NCBI GenBank assembly: GCA_018907035.1
Contig: JACCIC010000226.1
Coordinates: 607,001-671,000, forward strand
From: Sycobia sp. Sy_11
Lineage: Eukaryota > Arthropoda > Insecta > Hymenoptera > Epichrysomallidae
DNA length: 64,000 nucleotides
Reading direction: 5' to 3'
Part shown: in pieces, positions 49,731-60,659 of the stretch
Position numbering within the stretch: the first letter of the stretch is position 1
How the letters are laid out: each line of letters begins with the position of its first letter
Made by a program: the position numbers and the translations under genes
Notes under the pieces: model-generated
The model's input: the letters and a program-made list of their open reading frames with translations, nothing else
What the model was told of the DNA's origin: nothing
The model's database searches: none

Positions 49731-50410
49731 TTCTCATCGACTTTTTATATACTTTTAATCGCTTATGATACGTTGAATATGCTTTCAAGATACTTTGATC
49801 GACAACAAAATTTCGTAGTGTTTAATGTATAGGTGTATTGTATTATTTTATTCCCTCTCGATTTTCTCCTAAATGAGATCTATTATTAATAGAAAAGTTT
49901 AATTATATCATTATACTTTTTACTTTTAACTTAAAATAAGTATTAATAAAATTTTCAAACGCAGCTTTTATCGCCATTTTGAGGGTAGAAGTGTATAGAA
50001 ACTAGAAGGAAAATTCTCCATAAAAGAAAGATTAAGATAAGGAATATAAAAAGAGATTTGAGTCATCTCCTCATGCATTTAAAGATTTTGTTATTGTAGA
50101 AAATAAAAAAATTTATGTTATTACTTACAAGCTACTGTGTTCTAATTCTTTTGTGTATATTATATAATGTTAATTATTGTCCCATAATTGCAAACAATAG
50201 CTGTTGTTTATCTATTTATGAACTATCACATCTGTCCAAATATTACCCTTATACTTTACTGATCATCGTTGCCAAAATATAATTCAAGGAACTTATGAAA
50301 AAGAATTTTTTTCGTTTTAATTCCAACCTATTAATCCGTACTATATACTGTACTGTTAAAAATGATACAGAGATGAAAACGTATAAGAAACAATACAAAA
50401 GAAAAAGAAC

Positions 50411-50442
<32 letters not shown>

Positions 50443-50688
50443 CCGAGATTGTAATCGTATAATTAAATCAATTCGCAAAATTTACATGTAAACATAATTA
50501 ATTTACAAACAACGTCATTTTTCATTCTACTTGCTGAAAGCATACCAAAAAATGTTTCGTGGTTTTCAAAAACCGCATACTAATTGTAGAATAGATTTCA
50601 GGGCAACTTCAAGCATAATAAATCATTAGAAGAAATATTATTCATATAATGAAAAGTTCATATAATTCAAAATATTCCAAAATATACG
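49731..50688. other. AT-rich intergenic DNA
   Basis: No gene is seen. A (GA)n run is at 50413-50441. Confidence 0.55.
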
Positions 50689-51880
50689 TGGGTGGATGAT
50701 AAGTTTCCGGTCTGACCAAGAGACAGCGTCACTAGGCCTACCTTGAGGTGGCGTTCTATAGTACCATCCTTAGATAGCTTGTAGTTTCAGTCCGATTGCC
50801 ATGTTAGATTAGGTTTGAGAGCACGCTAAACAAGACGCCTCTGTATTTTTCGTAAAAATGGAAAAGATCGAAAATCGTGTTGTCATCAAATACTTTTATT
50901 TGAAGGGGTTAACGCCGAAGGAAATTACGGAAGAGATGGACTCAACACTGGGGATATCCTCCCCATCATATTCAACCGTTAAGAAGTGGGTTTCCGAGTT
51001 TAAAAACGGTCGTGTGAGCACCTCTGATGAAGCTCGCTCAGGACTCCCCGTTGAGGTCACAACTCCAGATATGATCGAAAAAATCCATCAAATAGTGCTA
51101 AAAGACCGCAGATTAAAAGTGCGTGAGATAGCTGAGACCTGTAAGATGTGATATGAACGTGTACAAAATATTTTGCAGCAACATTTGTATATGCAAAAGC
51201 TCTGTGCAAGATGGGTGCCGCGTTTGCTAACAATCGACCAAAACTTGATTCGAAAGAACATTTCTACCGCCAATTTGGTGTTGTATAAGCGTAATCCAAG
51301 CGAATTTTTACGTCGATTCGTAACCGTTGACGAAACTTGGATCCACCACTACACTGGGCTACTGTTTTTTGAGATGCAAGAGGTATTATATACATTGATT
51401 ACCTTGACAAGGGTAAAACTATCACTGGTCAATACTACGCAGACTTATTGCAACGTTTGAGCCACGAAGTGAAAATTAAACGACCTCATTTGGCGAAGAA
51501 AAAAATCTTGTTTCACCACGATAACGCACCAGCGCACACGTCATCGTTGCAATGGTTAAATCAACGATCTGAAGTTTGAATTGATGCCGCACCCTCCCTA
51601 CTTTCCAGACCTATCCCCAGGTGACTATTATCTGTTTCCTAACCTCAAAAAATGGCTTGGCCTTAAAAGATTTGCGGACAATGAAAAAATAATCGAAGCT
51701 GTAAATGGGTATTTTAGGAGCTTGACGAATCAGTCTATAGAGATGACATTACTAGACTAAGACACCACTATGAGAAATGTGGAGAAATGTGCCTTGGAGG
51801 AGATTATATTGTGAAATAAAAAAAAATTCTTAAAAATTTTGTTTTTCTTGGTCAGGCCGGAAACTTATCAATTCACCCAG
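50689..51880 (+). mobile_element. Mariner-family DNA transposon (second lineage), inactivated
   Basis: Imperfect terminal inverted repeats of about 30 bp contain GATAAGTTTCCGG followed by T/CCTGACCAAG on the left (50690-50720) and the complement on the right (51849-51879). The 1.19-kb interior encodes a mariner transposase of a different lineage from the one at 18750. The ends have drifted and the flanking TA is clear only on the left (TACGTGGGTGG). A solo copy of the right end lies at 53796-53880. Confidence 0.85.
50858..51816 (+). pseudogene. Mariner transposase pseudogene
   Basis: The first 97 codons (50858-51148) form the helix-turn-helix region: IKYFYLKGLTPKEITEEM, STVKKWVSEFKNGR, DEARSGLPVEVTTPDMI and VLKDRRLKVREIAE. 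A TGA stop follows KM. The continuation has VPRLLTIDQN, VTVDETWIHHY (first catalytic acid), HHDNAPAHTS (second acid, about 51520) and YFPDLSPGDYYLFPNLKKWL (third acid box, about 51600). The later part is in shifted frames. The overall plan matches the mariner subfamily that includes the transposase part of vertebrate SETMAR. The catalytic residues survive but stops and shifts make the copy inactive. Confidence 0.85.
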
Positions 51881-52102
51881 AGTCACAAACAGAGGTATCT
51901 TGAATCGTTATCAGGTCATAGATCCAAACTGATTCGAGGTCTCTAAACATTAACTAAAAAATGTGTCATAACTTCTTTATATTCATTTTATTCAAGAAAA
52001 TAACCGTTTAATTACTCACCATTCAGTGTCGGCGTAGCCAACATTCTTGAAATACCCTTAGGAAAGAAATATATACATACGAGAAATATATATCTATATA
52101 TA
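51881..52102. other. Short intergenic gap between mariner and Helitron copy D
   Basis: I see no recognisable feature here. Confidence 0.5.
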
Positions 52103-52299
52103 TCTATATATATAAGAATGAATGTATGTGTGTTTGTTTGTCCTGGATAAACTCCGAAACTACTGAAACGATCGCGTTCTACACAGTCAGGTCAAAGGCT
52201 ATTTTTTTTTTTTTTTTTTGCAAATTCGACAAAAATATAAAAAATTGGCAAATTAGGTAGTCACTTTACCAACGATTTGTAATGTATATACTATAGACA

Positions 52300-52307
52300 C
52301 ACACACG

Positions 52308-52363
<56 letters not shown>
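52300..52363. repeat. (CG)n/(CA)n microsatellite inside Helitron copy D
   Basis: CACACGCGCGCGC passes into a long CA run. Confidence 0.9.
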
Positions 52364-52372
<9 letters not shown>

Positions 52373-52421
52373 TTACATGTATAGTATTATATTATGTTGT
52401 ATATAAGATATATACACATTT

Positions 52422-53521
52422 TAAATACGGTTTCTACTAAGAAATATTGTATTGGCGTGTATGGGCGGTTGATTACGATATTCCGTTGCCTCAAGCCGAT
52501 TTCTATAGGTAGTTGTGTGTTCGGATGATAGAATTCAATGTCCAGGTGTATCTAGGCGATTTCTACGGGGAATATTGTATTTAGTTGATAGAAAACGACC
52601 TCCAAGTATGAGGAAATCAACTTCCATGGGAAGATTCGTGTGTGGACGGTAAAATACGATATCTAGGTCTTTCTTCACGACTTCGACGGGGAATATTGTG
52701 TTTAGTCGTTAGGAAGCGATGCTAGCTTTCTCGGAACGACTTCTACTGGGAGTATCGTGTTTAGTTGGTAGGACACGATGTTTAGATATGTCGGGACGGC
52801 TTCTACGGGGAGTACCGTGTTCAGTTTGTAGAAGACGATGTCCAGGTATGACGGGACGATTTGCACGTGGAATTTCTTGTTCGGACGATAGAAGACGATG
52901 TCCAGATGTCTCTGAACGACTGACTTCTTTGGGGAGTATCGTGTTTGGATAGTGGGATGAGATGTCCAAGCGCTTCGGGACGACTTCTACGGGGAATTTC
53001 GTGTTCTGACGGTAGAAAACGATGTCCTGATAGGACGGGATGACTTCTACAGGGAATTTAGTGTTCGGACGGTAGAAGACGATGTCCAGGTAGGATGGGA
53101 CGACTTCTACGGGGAATTTCGTGTTCGGACGGTAGAAAACGATGTACAGATATGATGGGACGACATCTACAGGGAGTTGTCTGTTCGAACGGTAGAAGAC
53201 GATGTCCAGATATGACGGGACGACTTCTATGGGGAGTTTCGTGTTTGGATAGTGGGATCAGATGTCGGGATGTTTAAGCTACTTCTATAAAGAGATTCAT
53301 TTTCTATCGTTGGAACACACACACTCCCAGCAAAAGTCGTCCCGGAATACCTGGACGTCGTAAACTACCTTCCCAACAAAAAACTCTCTATAGCAGGCGT
53401 CCCGAGACATGTTCTATATTACGAACATGATACTCTATAAACGTCGTCTCGAGACACTTGGACATCTTTTTTTACCGCTCGAACTCAAAAGTACAATTTT
53501 CCTCATAGAAGCCGTATGTAA
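52422..53521 (+). repeat. 60-bp tandem array with orientation switch, Helitron copy D (longest)
   Basis: About 14 forward units fill about 52430-53285. Those from 52980 to 53280 are nearly identical and exactly 60 bases apart (CGACTTCTACGGGGAATTTC at the start of each). From about 53337 three units run in the opposite orientation (TCCCGGAATACCTGGAC and so on). The final AGAAGCCGTATGT is the complement of a variant of the starting AAATACGGTTTCTA. Forward frames 52719-52952 and 53095-53277 read 20-residue repeats such as GRLLRGISCSDDRxRCPDM. Confidence 0.85.
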
Positions 53522-53723
53522 TATGTATACGTGTGTGTATTAAATACGGTTGTACATTCTGTATATACATACTGTATATACAGAAGCGATAATAGGTAAA
53601 TTATGGTCAATTATTTATAGTAATATAGATTTTTATGTATAGAGTACTTTTTACTTAGATATTATTGAATTGCTTATGAAATCGGTTAAATTATTATCTC
53701 GGGCGAAGCCGAGACGGGGGATA

Positions 53724-53727
<4 letters not shown>

Positions 53728-53794
<67 letters not shown>
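53728..53794. repeat. (TA)n microsatellite flanking Helitron copy D
   Basis: The TA run begins at the element 3' terminus and ends where a mariner 3' fragment begins. Confidence 0.9.
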
Positions 53795-53795
<1 letters not shown>

Positions 53796-53796
<1 letters not shown>

Positions 53797-53880
53797 AGAA
53801 ATAAACATGTTGAGAAATAAAAAATAATTCTTAAAAATGTTGTTTTGCTTGGTCAGGCCGGAAACTTATCAATCCACCCT
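53796..53880 (+). mobile_element. Solo mariner 3' end
   Basis: The stretch from GAGAAATAAAAAATAATTC through GGTCAGGCCGGAAACTTATC to CCACCC matches the last 70 bases or so of the mariner at 50689-51880, including its right inverted repeat. The remainder of the element is missing. Confidence 0.8.
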
Positions 53881-54884
53881 CGTATATAACAAACAATATC
53901 TATTTTAATAAGAAGACCTACGAGTTTGTTTATAATATTTTTTGAAATTTTCTATATTTTCCAAGATCAATATTAGAAACGATCATTTTTATGGGCTTAA
54001 ATAATGTTACATAAATCTAAATCAATGTTACATTCGTGGTTGCTATTTATAATGACAATAATGAGCTTAAAAGGCATGGACTATGGACAATTGAAACATC
54101 TAATATACTTTTACTTTTTGACTTGTATTATGTATTGAATATATTGTGTATATATTGTATGTTAATAAAAACAAATTTAGACTGTTTTATTGTTTATGAT
54201 TTTTAAGAATTCTACAATGGAAACCAATTATATATAGAGTTTTCAGGCGATCTTCTTACGTTTAAAACATTTATATTTTTTTTTAGAAGAAGAGAGTACA
54301 TCAAAGAAGGTGGGATATAATCACGACACCAGAGTCCAGGCTGGCTTGATTCGACTTACTTATAGATGCATTACGCTACGATCTATAGTAAAGCTGCAGA
54401 AATATGCGAAACATTACAGTTATCGGCTGCTTTGTTTGACCTAGAGTATACAGGTCCGGTTTTCCCACACGGAGTAATAAACGAGAACTCGGAACGTCCT
54501 TCGTGCGGAAATCTAGAATAATTCTCGAACTTGTCGAGTCAGATATGGACGTTGATAGTTTATCGAATTCGTCCCCTTTGATTTCTGCGTTGATGAAGAA
54601 ATGCCAGATGGACAATTGTAATCCGTATTATTTCTACTTGTTTTATATATGCTCTTGATTTTGTATATTGTACGAATATGTGGAAATAATGTTTCTATTG
54701 TGAAAATGATATTTTCATTCATCGCCGGATAGATATGCATCAATTCATGTTCCATTTACTTTTTCTACCAAAGTTGTTTTGTACTATTTAAGTTTTACAC
54801 GCTATAGAAATCGGCGCCTTAGATATTAGTTCAAGATTGTCCTATTGATAAGGCAAATCCCTTGATAAATTTGCGTGATCGATC
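53881..54884. other. AT-rich intergenic DNA
   Basis: Overlapping minus-strand frames (54615-54376, 54755-54513) have no recognisable motif. No gene is called. Confidence 0.5.
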
Positions 54885-55022
54885 TGGTCCAGATGTGTTT
54901 GTAAACAAAGCACATGTAAATTATTGCAGTGTTGCTTGTGTCAATCAGCTGAGACCGGGATTTGAACTCGGATCACCAAGTTACTAGTCCTTCGCTCTAA
55001 CGACCGAGCCATCCTAGGCTTC
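54885..55022 (-). mobile_element. tRNA-derived SINE, copy 2
   Basis: On the minus strand the head starts near 55022 with GCCTAGGATGGCTCGGTCG (box A) and continues through ACTAGTAACTTGGTGATCC and GAGTTCAAATCCCGGTC (box B) to TTTGTTTACAAACACATC at about 54895, matching copy 1. The match is lost just downstream, so the 3' part is missing or diverged. Confidence 0.8.
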
Positions 55023-55626
55023 ATTTGAAAAATTATTCTTACTTCAAAATCACTGTCAAAAGTAAGGATTTCCATTAAAAATCTAAAAATATAACAAAGT
55101 ACATTTAATTCAATTAGAATTAAATATATATTGTAAGTAACAAGTACTATATCTTCGGTATAGGAAATCGTTATGCTGTAAAATTTTGCAGAGCTCATTT
55201 TGAAGGTGATCAGTAGTTAAAACCCGAAGATCAGTAGTTATCTCAATATCGACCAAATCCCTCACCGAAATTTCGTGCCCTCGCCTTGTGAGATCAACTC
55301 TAAGTATTATCTTGACTATAAATTATTATTCATAATATATTTTTATAGTATATATCTAGCTATTAATCTCGTAAGCGAATGTCTTTAGGATTAGATAATA
55401 TTCTATATTTTTTGGATGATATATTCATGTGATAGATATGCCCTTGCATAGATCTATCGACGTATCCATCTATTTATCGATCTATCTATATCCAGCAGAC
55501 GAATAGTACGGAGATTATCCTACGGGCGTCCGCCTGCAGATTACTACTAAGCAACGTTGGTGCTGGTGCGCTGCTGATGGCTGCATGGAGGTATTTAATG
55601 TGGGCCACGATGAGACGACGATGGAA

Positions 55627-55672
<46 letters not shown>

Positions 55673-56301
55673 AAGACAAAAGTATTTAAATTTTAATTAT
55701 GAACCAAATATAACAGATAATCTAACATTTCATGAATTACAATCAAATTGCAACAATGAAAAAGAAATTATCGGGTAATAAACTAATTCTACCTCTTTCC
55801 ACACCGATATATTTCAAAACAATAGAATGGAAATTTTATATTGATATCGATATTGTATACATAATATTAACGATAATATATTATTCTTCTAGTTTTGTTG
55901 CTGAAACAAAGGAAAATAGGTTTCGCTGAACATATACTCTGTACTCACTCGGTTGCTAGAGTATCGTTATTGTCTGGAACCCTAGCAGCAAATGGTATAA
56001 TATACTCTTATAAATAAATATTTGAAAACTTTGTTAAAGTTGAAAGTCCGAGTAGTTCTATCCCAGAGTACTGTTTGGATTTAATCCAGGGGGCGGAGAC
56101 TTTCCATCTCGGTATACATATAGTCCCGTTAAGTACAAAAACGAAGAAGTATTTTCAAAGTTCGACAATGTAAAAATAACAATTGATTTTCCGAGAGCTC
56201 AGCAAGAGGATTAAAATCTCAATTCAAATAAATTTTTCTCCTTTATCGGTTCGCATTCTCAATTTGTATATTGCCATCAAGCGCAGTTTAGAGCACTATA
56301 T
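55023..56301. other. AT-rich intergenic DNA
   Basis: A GC-richer patch at about 55490-55630 is followed by (TA)n (55631-55669). No gene is recognised. Confidence 0.5.
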
Positions 56302-56601
56302 TATTAGGTTGTGAAATATCGCCCTTTCGCCTTTCTGTCTTATGAATTTCGCGGCTATGTACAAAGCGGTACAGAGCTCGTATCTGGCAATACTATACAT
56401 CATTTGAAAGGTCTTGACATAACGTACAAAACGACGCTAGAGTTTTCTACGAGTGAGGTATTATGAAGTTGCCATCGAGATGGAAACAGATTATCGAACA
56501 AAACGACGCATACTTGAAGTTAATTCGACCACTGTAACACTTTTTATAAAGCATTGAACGAAGAGCAAAAAAGCGTAAGGGAGACATTTGACAACCTAAT
56601 A
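56302..56601 (+). mobile_element. Mariner-derived MITE (internally deleted mariner) with TA duplication
   Basis: TA at 56302-56303 precedes TTAGGTTGTGAAATATC, and the right end reads GACATTTGACAACCTAA followed by TA (56600-56601). The ends form an inverted repeat of about 26 bp with a few mismatches. Near the right end, PSRWKQIIEQNDAYLK is readable (about 56475-56525), matching the last residues of a mariner transposase. The 296-base body is what remains after an internal deletion of a full element. It is a third mariner lineage in this window. Confidence 0.8.
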
Positions 56602-57091
56602 TCAAAACGCTGAAACGTATGAATTAAAACTCATTCGGTGAGGCCCACATATCACCCTTTTATAATGTTAAAATCTGACCTGCCCCTTGAAAGTGCATTA
56701 TCTATCTATCTCCTAAAGGATGGTTTTAACGATCCTTACACGAAATTCAATGAATGATCCTTCTAAAGAGTTAATAGAATAATTTATATTTTTTGTACAA
56801 GGTGTAAACTCATTTCTTATTTAGATAAAATTAGTATAAATAATTCTAATTTTAACTACGTTAGGATTAGCAGTTTGATCGATTATTAATAAAAAAACGT
56901 CATAACTTCTCCTAATATCAGGAATTTTTTAAACAACAACAATAATACACACTAAAAAAATATCTCGCAAACTTTTGGAAATACGGTCAAGATCCTACTG
57001 ATAGAATAAAAAGAGTATTAAAGAGAATTAGCTTCTTGGAGGGTATATCAATTCGAAGACTGGATGATCGCTTTGATATTTTAGATTGTTC

Positions 57092-57148
<57 letters not shown>
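56602..57148. other. AT-rich intergenic DNA
   Basis: No feature apart from a (TA)n run at 57097-57143. Confidence 0.5.
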
Positions 57149-57361
57149 TTCTGGAATACTTCCATGTGATCCACGACTCTTATAGCTCACAGCCCTTACG
57201 TCACAGACTCTGACGTCAAGCGTGGTTCCGGATTACTGCCAGTGATCCAGAACTCTCATAGCTTACAGCGGTTGCGTCACGAACGACACGCGCAGTTCCG
57301 AGATGATCCAGAACGCCCATAGCTTACAATGTCGACGTCACAGGCCCTGACGTCAGCGACT
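57149..57361 (+). repeat. Three tandem units of about 65-77 bp carrying CRE-like sites
   Basis: Units start with GTTCTGGAATAC (57149), GTTCCGGATTAC (about 57227) and GTTCCGAGATGATCC (about 57297). They share a GTGATCC-like box, CATAGCTTACA and a TTGCGTCAC/ACGTCAC box. Units 1 and 3 contain TGACGTCA, the cAMP-response-element consensus. The surroundings (57160-57740) are GC-richer than average, with several AAAAGTATATAG-like motifs. This could be regulatory, but the function is inferred from motifs alone. Confidence 0.6.
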
Positions 57362-58595
57362 TTTAGCACCATATGTTTTTCTCTCTCTCTCGTAGAGAAA
57401 GGGAAAAGTATGTAGTTCTTGTCTCACAACGCGCTGTTTTTTTAAATACTACGCCGCACGCCCATTATCGACGTGTGTAAAAGAGAGTGCGCTATATACT
57501 TTTCTCGCTGACAATTCTAGTTGCATGTTAGAGAGAGAGAAAAGTATATAGCTTTTTCTTTTCCAATACTGCCCGCTGTATTACAGAGTCGGTTGTATGA
57601 TGTCCATGGGAGCTAGACGGAGAGAGAACAATATACTTTTCTCTCTCTCTCTCTAGCCGGGCCCTTCTCTTACACACTTGCCACGGTCGCGTTGCTATCC
57701 ACATGCATGGACATGTTTACGTCGATTCGACGACGATTATGTAATCGTTTATTATTTTTTTTTATTATTGCCATCTGATGCAGACAACTCATTCGAAAAT
57801 ATACGTTTGTGTGTGTGTGTGTGTGTATGTATGTGGTACTATTGATCATTCACAATGCTTATTTTTGACGAGTAAAAACTGTACTTTGTCCGTGTTTCGG
57901 AATAATATTTTTTTAATAGTTTTACATTATGCAGAGTACACGTAACTTTATACGCTGCATTATGATTGATGCATACTGTTAGAGTATTCTTGCGCTTCTG
58001 TTTCTTCTACTCGCAGAATGGTAAATCCTACAGTATTAATATCGTAAACGATAAAATTGTGTCTTTTAAATCTTTTTATCTTTTATTTTGCACTCGGATA
58101 TGACCTGCAAGTCGTTCACGAGAAAATGTCTTTTTAAATAAAAGTATTATGGGTTTTGACTCGCCTTTGAGTAGTAAAATGGCAAGCTCTTTAAGTAGAT
58201 AGTCATGGTCACCCTGCTCAAGCCTTGCATATCAACGATGGTATGCAACGATGTATTCATCATGACTGACAGCTTTCGACAAAAAGTTTTACTTATATAT
58301 ATATATATTGGAAAACTAATATTAAGATACGAGAACGTTAAAAGTGGCATGTGGCAACATACTAGTAAACACATTAATACCCTCATTTATGCCGTTAGAT
58401 CTATTATATACGGGTGATTCAAAACGTTATGGACAGTAATATTTTTTTGAATCTCAGAAGGACACAAAGTGATATGAAGCTAGTTACTAGGGAGCAATTT
58501 AAGTAATATTTCATAAGTACTCATAAGAATCGAATTAGCACTCTTTGAATTTTAGAGAGGTTGTAGATATATTAAAACTCCGGGTACGAAATGAC

Positions 58596-58651
<56 letters not shown>

Positions 58652-59430
58652 AGTATTAAAAATGAAATAACCATCTTCGATTTATAGTGCATTGCACGAA
58701 AAATCGGAAGAACGAAAGCCTTCCGACTCCAGTTATTAACGACGTCCGATTTCACGCTGTCGCTCGAGGATTCATAAAGCGCAGCGGTCTCGAGACTTCT
58801 CTGACAAATAGCGACGTATATAGTACCACAGCAGTTTTCCGAGTGACTCAGCGCGTGCGAATTGCGAATTGCGGGGGTGGGGGACTAGTCGCGGGAACAA
58901 TATTGCGTAGAACCTGAAGGTGGATGTAGCACGCAAGTTTAGTTCGCGCGAGCAAGAAGCAGCCATGGTCGGGGAGACCGAAAATGCAAATTTTTTCTAT
59001 TTTCTTTTGAGAAGGCTGAACTGCTAAAGTAAAACATGGAGCAAATAAAAGTTTGTGTTCGAATTGTACGATCGAGGAGGAAGATAGAGAGAGGGACAGT
59101 GTATTGACGATATATGCTCGATGATTTAAATGGGCCGAACACCATTTGTACGACTATATATACGTTTGTGAGTTAATCTTTGGTAATAATTGGAAGAAAC
59201 ACGTTTTTTTTAATTATTACCTCAGTTTACTCGTTGATATAGCGAATAGAAGAAGAGAATATAGGTAATTAAGTTAAGGAATTTATATATTTCAATAAAT
59301 TTTGTTATAATGAGTAAAAAAGTAGTCCACATATCGTCACTTTATCATTACGCATAAGTGAAGAGCATAAAATATTTTTATTTTTATAACTAAATATAAA
59401 CTGTAACCTATACATTGGTTGAGTGGCGAG
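57362..59430. other. Intergenic DNA with GC-richer blocks
   Basis: Blocks at 57380-57740 and 58690-59000 are GC-richer than average. A (TA)n run lies at 58599-58646. I see no coding sequence with recognisable motifs. Confidence 0.5.
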
Positions 59431-59505
59431 CGTGCACCTCGGGCGATCAGCACGATTAAGCAACCTTCAATGGAGGCACTACTTGGATGGGTGACAGCGC
59501 GGACG
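59431..59505 (+). mobile_element. 5S rRNA-derived block (pseudogene or SINE3-type head)
   Basis: GTGCACCTCGGGCGATCAG, then GATTAAGCAACCTTCAATGG, then ACTTGGATGGGTGACAGCGC follow the order and spacing of animal 5S rRNA from its second quarter to near its end (GATCACCGAAGTTAAGCAAC and TACTTGGATGGGTGACCGC). This covers the internal control region (box A-like GATTAAGCAAC, box C-like GGATGGGTGAC). The 5' and 3' ends of 5S do not match. Unrelated sequence continues smoothly to an A-rich stretch near 59800, which would fit a 5S-headed SINE; a simple decayed 5S pseudogene is the alternative. Confidence 0.65.
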
Positions 59506-60057
59506 CTGATTCTTTGTTTATCATTTAGGTGTTTTTTTTGACACACAACAATGCAAGTGGAACGTGTGGATCTGATAAATCCGATATTCGAGTCTAGACA
59601 TACAACACGAATACCAAATTCGAGCAGTTTCAATGCACAGATCAATCCCGAGCGGATTTTCCTAATCGGCATTTAACTTCTGGCTTTGGTCATGGGTTTT
59701 TCTAGCTCCACAGGCAGAACTCTAGGCGAATGCGGAGGGGCTGATTTAGGTTAAGATTTAGGTTAAATTTAGTTTGTAACATAGGAATCAGGCACAAAAA
59801 ATATGCAAGGGATCACATGCATAAATATGTGTGTGTGTGTGTGTGTACGTAAAAATATTTAAAATAATGTTGTTTGGACAACTATATCTTCGTATAGCTT
59901 TAATGGTTACAGTATTTATTCATATACTTATAGATCTATGATAAGGGCTGTTAGGCTCATGTAGAAACATTTTGATGGCCTTTAAGTACGTGCGTTCTAA
60001 TAAAATTATTGTTTAATTCTTTGTGCTAGGATTGTATAGTCGAATTGAAGTAGGTAG

Positions 60058-60225
60058 GCTATAGGCAAACTGGCACATAGGCATTCTGGCACACTTCCAC
60101 TCCTCAAACTTGAGCCAGTATCCCGTCCGACGTCACACCAACGAATTACTCAAGGTTCCTTTCGAATCGAGCAGTGCCTGGAGGAGCGGGCAGTGCGCCT
60201 TGAAATGTGCCATTATGCCTATAGC
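60058..60225. mobile_element. MITE candidate with 21-bp inverted repeats
   Basis: GCTATAGGCAAACTGGCAC at the left (60058-60078) is matched by the complement of GTGCCATTATGCCTATAGC at the right (60205-60225), 19 of 21 positions agreeing. The 168-base unit has a GC-richer interior. No protein is encoded and no clear target duplication is visible beyond a possible TA. It is unrelated to the mariner ends in this window. Confidence 0.55.
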
Positions 60226-60659
60226 TATTAATTCTACTTTTTAGTTGTTTTTTTCCTGTTGGTTACTAATGGAGAACTAATAGAATAATTTCAAGAGTTT
60301 CTCTTTGTAATATTATCCATTGGCTATTTAAATAATCTTTCTCACATCTCCACTTATTGGATTATAATGAACGATGCGGTCATGCAAAATCAAACAATAA
60401 GCTGTAGTATTGTTTGGGAAGTTATTTCTTGTCTCAATTTATAGTCGCACGTCTACAGGAGCGTTCTTTATTTTGTCATGATCTTTATTTTGTTCTTATT
60501 TATTTTGTCATATTCTTTATTTTGTCATTGTCTTCATTTGATTCATTTTGTCGCGAACATTCGATAATTATGGGTGTTTCATTGAAAAGAAAGTTTGTTC
60601 TTGTAAGGAGTGGTTGAGAATCTCTTGCATAGTATGTCTTTTGAATATTTGCATACACA
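60226..60659. other. Intergenic DNA beside the Polinton-like element
   Basis: Imperfect repeats of CTTTATTTTGTCAT occur about five times at 60465-60552. No gene is recognised. The left end of the Polinton-like sequence must lie near 60660, since capsid homology is lost there. Confidence 0.5.

Larger units (their letters stand above)
52103..53727 (+). mobile_element. Helitron-like non-autonomous element, copy D (distinct 5' end)
   Basis: The 5' end reads TCTATATATATAAGAATGAA, then TGTGTTTGTTTGTCCTGGAT and AAACTACTGAAACGAT, a canonical insect Helitron start but different from that of copies A-C. From the AAATACGGTTTCTACTAAG at 52422 onward it shares the 60-bp array and the GAGTACTTTTTACTTAG terminal segment with the others. 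It ends with the hairpin CTCGGGCGAAGCCGAG (53698-53713) and CTAA (53724-53727). A CG/CA repeat fills 52300-52363. No RepHel gene is present. Confidence 0.8.

Noticed and set aside
52422..53521. CRISPR-like array
   Set aside because: Units are contiguous 60-bp repeats with no unique spacers, in eukaryotic DNA inside a Helitron-like element.
54376..54755. Overlapping minus-strand ORFs of about 80 codons
   Set aside because: No recognisable motif, and two frames overlap; not enough to call a gene.
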